DNA from: Chaetorhynchus papuensis
Lineage: Eukaryota; Chordata; Aves; Passeriformes; Rhipiduridae
Reading direction: 5' to 3'
Assembly (NCBI GenBank): GCA_013396525.1
Contig: VWYX01000085.1
Span: 92,432-156,431, forward strand
Length of the DNA: 64,000 nucleotides
Part shown: in pieces, positions 49,601 to 62,905 of the stretch
Numbering within the stretch: the first letter of the stretch is position 1
Layout: each line of letters starts with the position of its first letter
The notes under the pieces: model-generated
What the model was told of the DNA's origin: nothing
The model's database searches: none
What the model saw: the letters and a program-made list of their open reading frames with translations, nothing else
Translations under genes and position numbers: made by a program

Positions 49601-52269
49601 TACCTCCACATCCCATCTGCGTTCCCCCAGTTTTCTTCCCACAGAGCTTTCTGTGTAGGAAAGGAGGTAAGTTACTAAAACAGACTTTGAAAACAATGGG
49701 GAGGATGAAGAGTGAAGAATGAACTCAAAGGCTACAGTAGTCCTAAGACAGCTTTACTTCCTGCTGGTTAACTGAACATAACTGTCTAACTTTTGTGCCG
49801 TCAGAAGTTCAAACCCTGCTATTCAGACGATTTGGCAGGATACTGATGTTTAAGATGCAGAACTTACACCTACCTTCATAAGAGGCCACCAGAGACACAG
49901 GTAAGTTTCTGATTATCATATAAGTGTGGGAGTCACACAAACATCAAAAGTTTTAAAATTTTTAAGGCAGCTGCAGCCAGGGGCTATCCACTGTCTCCTG
50001 TACTCACTGGAAGCAAAAAAAGACTGTGAAAATTCAGCTGTGGGATGATTTGAACCAAAGTAATTTTCCTGAATGTGGACTGGATGGAAAAAGTGAATAG
50101 GCTTTCAGCAAGCATTAGGAGGAAAGCAGCAAGACCAGGAGGAAATAACCTTCCTTATTTGGCTCACCTTACCTGCTTGAGAACTGTTGTTGGTTTTGTT
50201 ACATACCTGCACCTGGGGCAAACAGTTTCTTTTGATTGGCATTGTAGCAAACTTGGCTCTGTCGTGTCTTACTGAAAAATCTGTTTTACTTTTAGCTTAG
50301 GACTCCTGTTAGAGTAGTAGTAAGGATTCTTCATGTATCATTGTGGGTCTGATTCTTTCACTCATTTTTCTGTTTTCAAGACAAATCCCTATCCCCTTAT
50401 ATATCACTTAGAGTCTTATATGAATGATTCAAGAAACAAAACCTTGAGCTCTGGAGTTTTTGAATGGGTGGATTTGCCTCCCATGATTTAGTGCTCATGG
50501 TGTGTAATGTATTTCCTTTGTGCTGTATGCCTGAAAGGTTGTGACACACCCTTTCACCAGGACACAAAGCCATTAAACTCTTTCACACTTCTGAGACAGG
50601 TTACATATAAAATGGGTTAAAAAGCCAGATGTTTCACTCCTAAGTTTCCATTAGTATGGCTTTGAAGATCCCTCCTGGTAAGCACCACTGAACCAGGGTC
50701 TCAATCTCCATGCAGGCTAAAAAAGCAGTGTTTTCAGGACTCCTGATGCACGTATCTGAAGGCCAGGGAAGCAGAAGGCTTTTTAGAGACTCTCCTCAAC
50801 ACAAACACCCCAGCCTTGCTGTATGTAGGTTATCTTGTCTCAGCATTCCTGGGACTGGGGCTACCAACTCTACAAGCCTTCTGTAACATCAGCCTAGTGG
50901 AGTTTGCTTCAGGACTTCCCTGCAAGAGGACAACCCCAGATTGCTGATCCTTCTCTCAGAAGTGGAGAGATGTAGTGCTCAGGAGCTCCCTGAGCCCAGC
51001 TGTTTCCTGGGTACAAAGCTGTGGTGCTAGGCTTGGTTCTGGGGCCACGCTGGTGACTGAAGCACCAGGGAAGGACTTGCAAAGGAACTGAACTTCTTCA
51101 GTGTCTTTCTAAGTGTGGGGTGGGGAGAACCAAATTGCATATTGGAAGCTGCCAAGCCTGCAAGCAGCCCACTTTTCCTCAGCAGCATGCAGGCTCTAGC
51201 CACCAAAGCAGCAGCATGTCCGCAGCTTGGTGCTGAACCGAGCACTGGTGGGAAGTGACATTTCAAGTCCTTGTGTTGTACACTCCAATCTTCTCTGGTG
51301 CCTCAAGCAGAGAACCAAGCAGAACACCCAGGTCTAGGCTATCAGGGGTGGCTGCTACCTCCCAGTAAGCTCTTAAGGTCATCTCATCATCGCATTGTGG
51401 GAGTATGCGGGGGCCCAGCTGAGATCTGTGCTACTTTCTGCAAAAATGTGTCAGATGCAAACACGCTATGCCAAAGAGCTTATGGTGTGAGAAAGAGAGG
51501 CAAGGGATGCTGGGGAAAAAATGACCCAGAGGTGGAAAAAAAACCCTCTGGTCACAGACCTGTTCTGTAGGAAAGCTTCTTGGGGAACAGAGCTCTCCCG
51601 AATTCTGTATAAGTGACACCTCTGTCGGCACAGGCTGTCTCTTTTTGAGTGCTGCAGGCAATACAGGTGCTGGCTGGGGAAACAGCCCCTTGAGGGAGGA
51701 TGCAAATCAAATGTGATGAAATAGAATGGCAACGGTTTAGTCACGCAGCCTACTATGATCAAAGAGCATCTTCCCAAGGTATGAATCATGCCAGGGGTTC
51801 TGTTCCAGCACAGTAAGACTGGGTTACTAGAGCAGCGTGTGACAGAGCTGGCTGCCAGTATTAGCCAGTATTACTTTTACTCATCTGAATCTCACTGTCA
51901 GCCATGTGTGTTTGGAACAAAGGCATTTATTCAGTTTGTCCTGGTGATGTCTTCAGAGGCTTCCACTGACTTAAATTTCACCCTTATACCTTTATGTAGG
52001 CTTGACAAACTCTTCCTGGCCATGCATTACCCACTGGCACTTGACACTGAGTGTCATTTTATTCCAAGCCATCTGTTTTTTATCATGCTTGGAGACTGAT
52101 AACATAACCTTGCATACTGCCAGTCTTCGTGATGGAAATAGGAGCTCTGCTACTGGTTTTTTTTTTCATCTGGACATGATCCCTTAGGTTTCAACTTTTT
52201 TATTTTTCAGATTCTGTACTGCTTTGTGTGTAACTCAGAAGTTTCTTGTATCCTGTTAATTTCTGCTCT

Positions 52270-52614
52270 CTTGTGCTGGGTAGACACAACAAAGCCTCTC
52301 CGGGCCTGCTCTTCAAGGACACCCAGACCGTCCTTGGCCTAAAAAAGTATAAACCAAAGAGCATCTGAGGGGGGCAAGCTGAGGGGAATTACATCATTAA
52401 ACTGAAGCTTTAATTGGAGAATTAACCCTGATATGCAAATGAACTAAACCTATAAAGGTGTGAAGAACTCGTGACCTCTCGTCCATCTTGGGGTCCATTT
52501 TGGCAACAGCCTCTGGCTCCCCAGGGTGCACCTTTGAAGGCCTTTCAATAAATACCTACCTTATTCCCTTATTTTTGTCTAGTCTCTGTTTTTAGGTGGC
52601 TTCTCAAGGCATCA
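52270..52614 (+). mobile_element. Solo LTR in STMN2 intron 1 (plus orientation)
   Basis: This stretch has a compact retroviral LTR layout: a TATAAA box at 52451-52456, AATAAA at 52547-52552, and an end in GGCATCA at 52614. It shares the ATATGC(A/T)AAT motif, the GTGCACCT motif, CAATAAA and the terminal GGCATCA with the nested LTR at 24785-25255, in the same order, so the two are probably related. The left boundary is uncertain: TGTGCTGGG at 52272 is one candidate, and the edge could lie as far left as about 52097. No clear target-site duplication is seen. It is antisense to STMN2. Confidence 0.65.
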
Positions 52615-53604
52615 GATACAGCAGATCCTTTCTGGACTTGTAGCTGATCCTACATGATGAAATCCATCCCCTCATCTCTGTGCTGAGATCACAGTCAAAT
52701 TGTTCATACTGAGCTTCTCCAGAAAGCAAATTTTAGCAGAACTACCCACATGTTTTGAAAGCAAGCCATTGATACAGCATCAAGGAAAGGAATGGCCCAA
52801 AATGGTTCAGGAAAAGCAAGCAGGTAAGAAAGAAGGGGTAAGGAATCCCCCTTTTTCTGTTTCCATCATTCAGCTGTTGCAGAGTACCTCAATCAAGGGA
52901 ACAGAGATGGATTGCTAGTGACAGCTTCCATTAACAGACAGGCTGGTTCTTGCCATTTTTCTGGCTCAGATATGCACATGGTTTTAACAGAACTGTAAGT
53001 CTGATATAAAATATGACATTTTTATAACTCATATAGGGGTTGTCAACACAACCTTCATTAACCTGTGACATTCCAAAGTGCAGATACCTCTCACGTCTTC
53101 CAGTATTTTCAAAATTGTGCTTTGACCTGATGCAGGCCAAAATATTATTTGTAACTTATTATATTGTTGTAACTTGAGGCTCAGAACAAGAAGCAAAATA
53201 AATTGCAAGGTGCCTTTTTTATCCTTTTCTTTCTCTAGACAAAAAGAAAAAAAGAGAAGCAGAGCAATCAGCTAAGTAGAAATTTGTGTTTGTATGATAC
53301 GATATAAATGCAATTACGATGTCTTATAGGGTTGGATTCTCAATTTTTGCATTCCAGTAATTAAATGCATTCCTTGCTTGTTGAGCCATCGCACTGAGTG
53401 CAAAACCTATTGCAATTGTTTTCACACCATAAATATCAGGAGAATCCATTTAAGAGAAAATATGCTGCTGTGATGGCTGTAGATAGTATCTTTCAAAACT
53501 AATCATTTCATATAGACTAGAAAACCCATTTTATAGGGTCTGAAAAATGAAATACATAGAAGCATTCATTAGTCAGTTTATATATACATCTATACATAAA
53601 AAAG

Positions 53605-53627
53605 TATATATATATATATATATATAT
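53605..53627. repeat. (TA)n microsatellite
   Basis: About eleven uninterrupted TA units in STMN2 intron 1. Confidence 0.92.
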
Positions 53628-55044
53628 GTAAAACTTTATTTGTTTAAGTTTAATGGCTGATTCTGAGCAATTCCCATGTATTTAATGTACTTAACCCAAA
53701 GCTAAATATGTGTAACTGCATCTTTATGCTACACAATCATTCTTACTGGCTGCCATGACTACCGACTAAATGTCAAAATGCAAAAGACAATGAAAGGAGA
53801 CAGTCTGGAAAATCCAATTTACTTCTGGGTTTTGAATGGAATTTTAATTTTGCGGGGCATGCTAAAATAAGAATGTCTCATCAATCTGAATAAAGGCATT
53901 TTCTTTATAAAGTTTGCTTTCTGTACAAAATTGCAAATGACATATGTAAGTAGATTACTTAAAAAGGAAGAATTCCAATCCTTGCAATAATACAATGGGA
54001 CACACATTTTAATGGTGTTGATTAACAATAATATTTTAAATTCGAATGCCTGAACAAAATAAGCTCTTAGTAAATAACTTCTGAGTTTTCATATAAAACT
54101 GTTTGATATTGAGTTTGCCTGTCGACATAACTCATAATTGTGGAAGATTTTGCTTTAAACCCAAGGAGGTGTGATAATGGAAACTGTTACTCTGATGCTT
54201 TATCTTGCATGGCTTAATTCTCCTTTTTCATAACAAAGACTATAGAGATGAAAATGTTTTTATACAATTTTAAGTCTACTCAGTGGGGTATATGTGGGAG
54301 CAAGGGGCTATAATTAATTATGAGATATTACAAAGGACTATATTTCTGGGTTTAGAGAAATGTAATCCCTAATTTAAAATAGTGTCCCTATTTAGGAAGC
54401 CTATCAAAGGCATGTTTATCTTTGGAGAAATCCTTTGATTCAAAAATAATGTCTTCAGGTTTTGAAGGACTTTGAAAGCACTGCACAGAGTAAGAAAAAA
54501 TGACAGCAACTCCCTCGTCAACCATGTTAATACAAAGCAGATTCTGTAAAACTCATCTTTTCACTTGGTGGTATCTGCTAACAAGTGGGCAGCAGAATGA
54601 CTAGAAGAAGTATCTTTTGGCAGGTCACCAAATCTAGAAACTGGGGCTAGTGTGAAAATCTATTTTTACAGCATTGAAAGACATAGGATATTTTTCTGCT
54701 AGTCTTCTCCACAGTCCAAAAAAAGTACAAATGCCCAAGTGAGGTTTCGGATGATGCGTTCCTAAACCCGTAACTGTCAGTGCTGAAGAATGAAGTGTAA
54801 GAACAAAAAGAGGAATGGATACTGGGGAAACGACTTTTTAAAAAAATAAATTTGCAGAAATATATTCAGTATGTGTAGGTTGGCTCCAAAAGTCTCACAA
54901 GGAAGAATTTGGGTTTGGTTTGTTTTTTTTTCTTTTTTGTTATTTCTTCAATCTTTCTTTTAAATGGTCCAGGTTTGGAAGACAGAGAAAGTGTGGGACA
55001 GAGGTGTGCGTGTATCAGCAGGAGGGGTGGGGTTCACAATCGAT

Positions 55045-55212
55045 GGAAGGTGTTTGGTGCTGGGGAGCTGCACCTGAGGTACTCCATCCAGTCTTGGGTC
55101 CCCCAATTTAAGAGGGACATGGAGAAATGGAGGAACAGGTGAAGGTCCAGTGGAGGGCTATCAGGAAGGAGAGGGATTATTGGGCAAAGAGGTGGCTGAA
55201 GGGACAGTATAT
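55045..55212 (+). mobile_element. CR1 LINE fragment in STMN2 intron 1
   Basis: Plus orientation. It shows GCTGCACCTGAGGTACTCC, TCTTGGGTCCCCCAATT, GGACATGGAGAAATGGAGG and CCAGTGGAGGGCTATCA, an upstream part of the CR1 3' region. It lacks the terminal repeats, so it is truncated at both ends. Confidence 0.85.
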
Positions 55213-58200
55213 TAGGTACTCAAGATAAATGAAATGACAGAATCAAACCCTTCCAGATGACATGCATCTGACACTCTGTGGCTTTCAGATCTTTCTATGT
55301 GATTTTTACCTATACAATCTATGCAGTTCTTACTACTAATTACTAGATTTATATTTCTACTATTGCATCCTGCCATGACTTTATGCACATATGCAAACAT
55401 TTGATTGCCTCCATAATGAAAATAATGACACCTCTCAACAGCATATTGCTAAAATCTATCATGGTTGGGCATAGATTATAAATATTGTTGAGTATGCTAA
55501 CCAGAAGATGTATAAAATTAACAAGGAAAAAAAAGGAAGATAAAGAATGACAGCCTCTTCTTGGAAACCATGCTGGTGCAAAGAAATTAGTGTATTATTC
55601 AGAATTGATTAAATTGGCTGAGAGGAAACATTTGCTGGTGGGATACTTTTATTACAACTGATGCTACAATAAAACTAGAACAAGAGCCACTGATCACAGA
55701 GTAGTGACCTGTGTTTTAAGTAGCTTTGCTGAGATTTGCATAACAGAAGCACTCTGATTTTTGAAGGTGTAAAACTAATGCATAAATGTCTATGCTACAA
55801 CAATTTATATGGACTTTCGGGAATGTGACTGCTCCCAATTAAGTCTTTCATGACCCACCACTCTTTCTCATCTTTCTCTTCTCCTTCCCACTTTTTTACT
55901 GTTTTTCAATTTAGTAGTATTTTTCCTATCCCAAAATATTACTGAAAATGTCTGGAGTACATTTGCCCTGGCAATCTATCTCCCTCTCCTGCAGTGTCTC
56001 TGTCTGTGCCTATTTTTTCTGCAATACTGGCCTCCACTTAGAAGAAAATCTTGATGAATTCAGAGATGCTGCTCTGCTACTAAATTAACCACCTGAGGAG
56101 CTGATCCCTGCAGAGATGCTCCACTGATTGTTGGTGTAAGGGTGTTTGCCTCATTTAGAATAAAAAAAAATGATCTTGCAGTAGTGAGATTTTCAGGGCA
56201 CTGTGCACCAGCATCAATAATCTGTCATTAATGGCAAATCAGAACTTCTTTGTTGTTCAGCCTGTCCTTTATAACAGACTTATCAAACTTCCAGAACTGG
56301 ATTGTCCATCAAATTTTTAATATGTTCTAAAAGTAGCAGGAGTTAGATATACCCAAATTTCAATTTGTAACATCCTATTCTGTTGCTTTCATTGTATGAG
56401 CAAGCTCTTTTTCCAGTATAAAAAAAAGTTCATTTTTCTGCATAATTAAATTCTCCTTTTTTTTTTAGTGTAGCTGGCTCTTACATGATTTTTTAAAATA
56501 ATAAAGGAGATGTTTCCTCCTAAGTTGATGCTTTGGGGGATTTAAAGGGGGGGGAAACAGGTCCATCAGATGTAAATCAACATGAGTCTACTACACCCAT
56601 AGTTCCACTGGTTTAGGATCTAATTCCAGCAAGACAGGTGTCCCTGGCCTTTGCACATCTTAGTCACTTAAATGTGCAACCACAGTCAGCCACTGCTCTT
56701 TCCCATCTTGTGCTGCTTTGTTTCTTCCACTGTGTTAGAAAATATGTCCTTCCACTGAACATCACATTGTTAAACTTCAGTTTGGTCTACAGTCTTCTTG
56801 GCTGGAAGGCTGCCTCTTGCTGAATTCTGGAGAAGCTTTTAGCTAAAAAACATTTCACTATGTCTGTGAAGATGACCAGGGAAAAATACATGCATGTGGT
56901 AAACTAAACAAGTGGTTATTGCACTTCTTTGAAAGGTTCTAGTGCTTTGTGTCAGGGAATCATTCTTCATTTGAAAAATCTGTCCAGGCCTGGCCATGGA
57001 ATAAATCAGTGAAATATCAGATTTCAGCCACAGCTGCGTCTGAGAGACACAAATCCAAGCTTTACAGCCAGTTTCTCTCAAGCCACTTTGTTCTGGATTC
57101 TGATTCCATGTCAGCTAAGAGTGATGCTGTGGACCAGAGGAGCACTAGAAATCAGAAAAAAAAAAGAGGAAACAACTATCCCGTGGTCTCAGTTCCGCCC
57201 CTTCTGGCCTCACAGAAGTGTGAAGGACTACAGGAATGAAGCAGTTGTGTGAAGAGATGAGAGCAGAATCTGCATCTTGGAAGTAATTGCCAAGAGAAGA
57301 CAAATTTAAAAAAAAAAAAAATAAAAAGAAGAAAAGCCAAGCAGGTAAACTCAGTCAGGGAATAGGATGATTGAAACTGGATCAAGAATGAAGGTAACAC
57401 TTGACTGACTGGCTAATGAAACTGGGAAAAAATCAAGGAAAGGGTACCAAGGAAATGGATGACACTGGAAATCAGTAGGTGGTGGGGATGGAGTAGATGG
57501 GAAACTGATCAGGATGGCAGACTGCTCACAAGAACACTGAGAGTCAACTCAAATAGAAATCTTCCCAACTGTCTTCAGACTTTCTCCTCCATGCAGATGA
57601 CATTAAAAGACTAAAAAAAGTAGAGTCACAGTGGAGGGACAGACTGGGGTCCATCTCATATAATACTGTTTCCACGATACATTTTCTTAATTTTGTTTTA
57701 ATCTTGGAAATTCTATTTGTGTAACTACATAGAAATGTACTCAATATAATTTTGCAACCTTCATATTGTAGATTACCTGCTTGCTTATCTAAATGCCTTG
57801 ATTTTGCTGTATGGGTTCAGTATTTGTTGTTATTGCAATTTTTTTACCCTTGACAGACCCGTGCACATCTTTGTGCAGAAACCACGATGCCATCAGACAT
57901 GAGACCTCTTGAATAGCACTGGCAAACTATGCAAACTGGTAATTACAATTTTGCAGAGGACTTGAAAATACCTCTGTCATGTTTAATACTGTTTTTCAGG
58001 CCCCTCACAACAAGGGGATTTACACTGTTAATCAAGTGCAGTATGATTCTCTAAGTAAGGTATTTCCCTTAATTTTTCACTGCAAAAAAAAAAAAAGGGA
58101 ATGCACTTCAACACAGAGTAACTTGAATCATCAATGCAATTTAAGATAAATATCTTACTGTTACTTTTCTTAAGAAGTCATTATTGATATTTTGCTTGGA

Positions 58201-61200
58201 AAATGATGATATTTAGGCTTAGAACATTATTTCCCAGCAAGAAGGTATTTGCCTTGAGAACATTATTGTTGACAAATATTAAACATTTAGGTTTTTAAAT
58301 CAGGAATCAGGGCTTCATTCCTACCTACGGCAAATAAGATTGAAAGCTCTCTAACTGCAGTCTGGACAGCACCAAAAAATATCTGAGCACATAGGGTTAC
58401 AGAGGTGGGTGAATTTCACTTCCAAAAATGTCTTTGAAAAATTATGGAGATTGATTCATACATTTGTTTTAAGATTTCCTAGGTACATGCAACATTTCTT
58501 ACAGCTCCATTCAGGTAACTGGAGGATTTGCAATACAAAAACAGTAATAAACCAAAAAAATGTAATTTTTGCTACACTTGCGTGTAGGAACATTGCTAAA
58601 ATAAATTTAGTGCATCTTTGACATGGCTGTGGTCTCCACAGTCTTTTGAAAAAAGAAAAAATAATAACCGTGATAATATTAGTCCCTCCAGGGAGCTCTG
58701 CCAATGAAATGGCATCAAGAGTTATCCTAGTGGAAACCAGAAGATGAATTTGAACATGTATTTATCAGAAAGCTTAGTCCAAAAGGACAATCTGTGTTTT
58801 CAATAATTTTGAAAGCATCAGAAATAGCATCAAGATCAAAAGTTATGGCTACTTACTGACCAGTGAATATATTTAAATGTAAAAACCTTAAGCATTAAAA
58901 GGCACTTCACCCACCTTCAGGTACAGTGTACCTTAGCTTAGGGTAAATTCTCAGTTTGTAGAACCCTATGCCAGTCAGTAGTATAAAATACACATATCAT
59001 TACTTTTTCTTTACCTGAGAAGCTCCCTAAGGATTATAAAAATGTCTTTCAATAGCACAGAATGCTAATACAGCTTTAGTAGGTAAGGTGCTCTGTTTCC
59101 TAATCTGATCAGTATGGATTTTGGCAACTTCTATAGCATCAGAGCATGGTTACATATTTCCATGCAGTATGGAACATAACCTCACATCCCAGCTCTGAGG
59201 TAAGTACCCAAGATTATCCCCATCTTAATGCAGAGGAAGTCAGGTCATAAAATGATTAACCTACAAATCCAATAAAGGAACTAGGAGCCTAAAATGATGC
59301 TTAAGAAAACTCAGGTTTCTAAATCAGAAATTTAGATCCTAGAAATTCCTGCACAGATGAGGAGAGGTCACGAGAACACAGAAAAAACACAATTTGTGCT
59401 CTTCAAATTGGTGTGTACTGAAGCGTGCTAGACTTTGGACAAGCAAGGATGCCCCAGACTTGAAATGTTTGATCCACTAACATTGGGAATTGAGTGTTCT
59501 TCCAGCTCACAGACAGTCTTCTGAAGAAATCTGTGTAGCCTGATTCCTGGGAGCATGTGGCACACACAGGGTTCTTCAAAAACAGAGGAGCAGCCACAGT
59601 TTTCTTTTAAAATGCAGCTGAGGAGAAATGCTGCTGCCTGTCTCACTCCTGCCCTTTGGAACAACTGCCTCCAGTGACACCTTTCACTGGCAAATGCCAG
59701 AGCTGGGGTCAAACTCTCAGAATGAGGAAATTCAAGCCAAAGGGTCCTAACTACCACCCAAAGAAACTCACGTTCTGTTTTCTGCTCCCACAACTGTGTC
59801 TATTTTGCCTATCATGCAAAATCTACCCATGCTCCTGGGACCCCCAGCTCCTAGGTGTAGGTCATCCTCCCTCCTCTGTGCTCTCTTGTCCTCTCTCTAG
59901 CATGATATCCTTCCCATGGGAGAGTGGAAAGAAGACACAGCTCGGTGTGCTGGTGTTCTCTGGGGAGGGAGGACACACAAGGCCAAGGGCCACCACATCC
60001 CAGCACCACAACTGGAGGCCAACCTGAGCTGTTTGGCTCAGGGGCAGGAGTGCACCCATTGCCACCTCTTCTCCTCCACTTACCACAATGGAAGAGACAA
60101 AATCAGGGCTCCTCTGTGGCTGTGGGTGAAGTGCCCAAGGGACAGCTGAAGTCTCACCATTCCTCCCTGCATTTTCCTCTGGGTCCCTGAATTATGAGCA
60201 CATTCACTCTGGGCAGACCTTGACCACAGCCAGAGGTGCTGACCTCTCCCCCCATGCTGTGGAGGTACAGACATGCTTGTATCTCACCACAGGTGCTTTA
60301 GAGTTTACTAACCCTATCCTCAGTCACCTCTCTAAAATAAATTACCTCCTTGGGGCAAAATTGGTGAAAAACTCCTAACAATCCTGTTTTGTGATTGTGT
60401 GTGTGAAGGATCAAAACCTCTCCACACAATACCTGCTACAACAGTGACAGGTTTTGTATATTGGGATGAATGCATAAATCATAATTTATTTATGTACTGC
60501 TTGGATTTGACAGCTACATCTTAAAAAGAATGACATTTCTAAATATATTCAGCAAAGCCTAATGTCTTGTGCAGATGCTGTGCACCAGTTTAACTGCACA
60601 TCCTGGCAAAAACAGCTTAAATTCACTTCATTGGTTAAATTATGTATTAGCAGACAGGAAAAAGAAAAACGTAAGTGGAAGAGAAAATGAAATAATTTCA
60701 GATCAGCTTTATATGCTGGTATTTCTCAGACACAGGATGTCATAAGCATTTAGTTCCCAGGAGCCAGCATTTCTGCATCAGTCCATCTTTTTTTTTTGAC
60801 TCAGGACGCAGGTCCAATGTGGATTGCGGTCTCCAAAGGAATTTTTGTCTGGTTTTGAAAAGTGCTGAGCAACTAGAGGAATAGGTACCTTGTGCACTGC
60901 AGTCCTGGGCACACAGCACCTTGCAGGACTGAGATACCTGTCCGGGGTAGAACTGCTGGCTGACATTCACCCACGCTTCCAAGTGGGATCAACAGTACCT
61001 CTAAACTGAATGAAAACCAACACCACCTCAGACTGTATCCATAGAATAGTGTGAGGGAAGAATTGTGGATAGCAGCCATTCCCCCAAATCAGCTGCCAGC
61101 TTCTGTGTCTCCACAGGCTAAAGATCAGCTGATTGTGCTGAGGCCAGTGGCTGTATTCCATTCGCTCCAGTGAAGCAAGACTCATTTGCAAAGTTGGTTC

Positions 61201-62692
61201 ATCTGTCATCCATTTTATGGATAAATGCTGAAGAAGACGTGTTCTCTACAAGGCACCTGAGGGTGGCAACAGTTTTTGTTTATAAAGGTGACTTGTATGG
61301 AGAACTGACAGTGGATTTTTTGAAGGCAGTTACTGCAGAGGTAAGCAAGCGTTGCTGCTTCATGATAAAACATTTGCTCCTCCTCTTGGGCAGAACTACT
61401 GAGAGTGCCAGGATAAAGGGTTTTGAAGCCTGATAACGTAAGCTGAAAGGCAAACTTACACTCCCTCTCACCAGCCTGTGAGAAGGCTTGCTGGAGGACT
61501 TCGCTTCCAGTGGTGGTGTTGCCCACTGGTCACAGGGCCAGATGCCACCCTCAGTCCCTTATGTTCAGCTTTCTGCTGTACCAGCTTTAGCAAAGCTTTT
61601 AGAGAGTTAATTTTCCAACTATATCAATTATGTGGTGTGGCACCATTTTTGGATGCCTGCTCTAGGATGCCTAAGGCTTGTTATTTTTCAGGAGTGCTGA
61701 GCATCTCTTGGTTTCTTTTGTCTGTGAACTAATAAGGTAGTTAAATTAGACCTACATGAAAATGCTGCACAGGTCAAGTGTTGCCCAGACGGATCTGTCA
61801 TGAGAACCTTCTGCTCTCTGTGTTTTAGACTACAAAGTAATGCTGACTTCTCACTGCAAGCCGTAAGGAGAATTAGTTAGTTAATACTGTATAGTCTTTG
61901 AAGGCTAAAACACTATCTAAATATATTGCTGGATGTGAGTGCCCCATCTCTCCTTTCTAATGAGGTTTGGGTTTTTTTTTCAGATTAATACTATTAATTT
62001 GAAAATGGAGAATTCTTTTCTAAAGAAATTAATATAAATGTCACCTGAGATAAATCTAACCATAAGGGTAGATTAAAAAAATAGGTGTGCAATAGCTGAT
62101 CTAGAGAAATGTACTATTGTAGTACAAATATCAATTAAAAAAAGAAAAAAAATCCAGGCTTAAATAATAAACTAAAGAAAATTCAAATTCACAAAATCAG
62201 TGTGAACGAATTACAGGAAAACATTATTAAACAGGGAAGTTTTTAGTCTAACTAGAGCTTATATTGGGACAAAGAGGTGATGGTAATGGAGGTGGAGGTG
62301 AGAGAACATTTTGGAAGTGTTCAAGCTGCTGAATTTTATTTTTATTTCCTCAGTGTGTTATGGGGTATCTTCCATAAGAAAATGGAATAGATGACATTCC
62401 ATCCTCCTGCCTGTACACCTCACAGGGTAAGTAAAGAACTGCTATGAGGCAATATAAATCCTTAGCCATACGGACTATTTTAAAAATTATTCCTGCCTTA
62501 ATTCTCAATAGCAGGAAGAGTAATCTAGTCTTTCAAAACCAGGAAAAGAATGTGAATAGGAGCTAACCTCAGTTCTTTAGTGAATTTTACTTACCAACAT
62601 TTTTATATTAGCTCAGTAATAAAAGTTTCAGAAAAAATAAACTAACTGAAATGTTATCACTCCAGTTTCCTTATCATATCAAAATGCTATCC

Positions 62693-62905
62693 GGAAAAGG
62701 TTTTTTCACCCAGAGGGTGGCTGGGCACTGGAACAGGCTCCTGAGGGAAGCGGTCACAACACCAAGCCTGACAGAGTTCAAGAAGTGTTTGGACAATGCT
62801 CTCTGGTACATGGTGTGACCCTTGGGGATGGTCCTGTGCAGGGCCAGGAGTTGGACTCAATGACCCTGATGGGGCCCTTCCAACTCAGCATAGTCTGTGG
62901 TTTCT
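62693..62905 (+). mobile_element. CR1 LINE fragment in STMN2 intron 1
   Basis: Plus orientation. It shows TTTTTTCACCCAGAGGGTGG, CACTGGAACAGGCTCC, GTTCAAGAAGTGTTTGGACA and GGCCCTTCCAACTCAGCATA, the CR1 3' end. It is truncated and non-coding. Confidence 0.93.
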
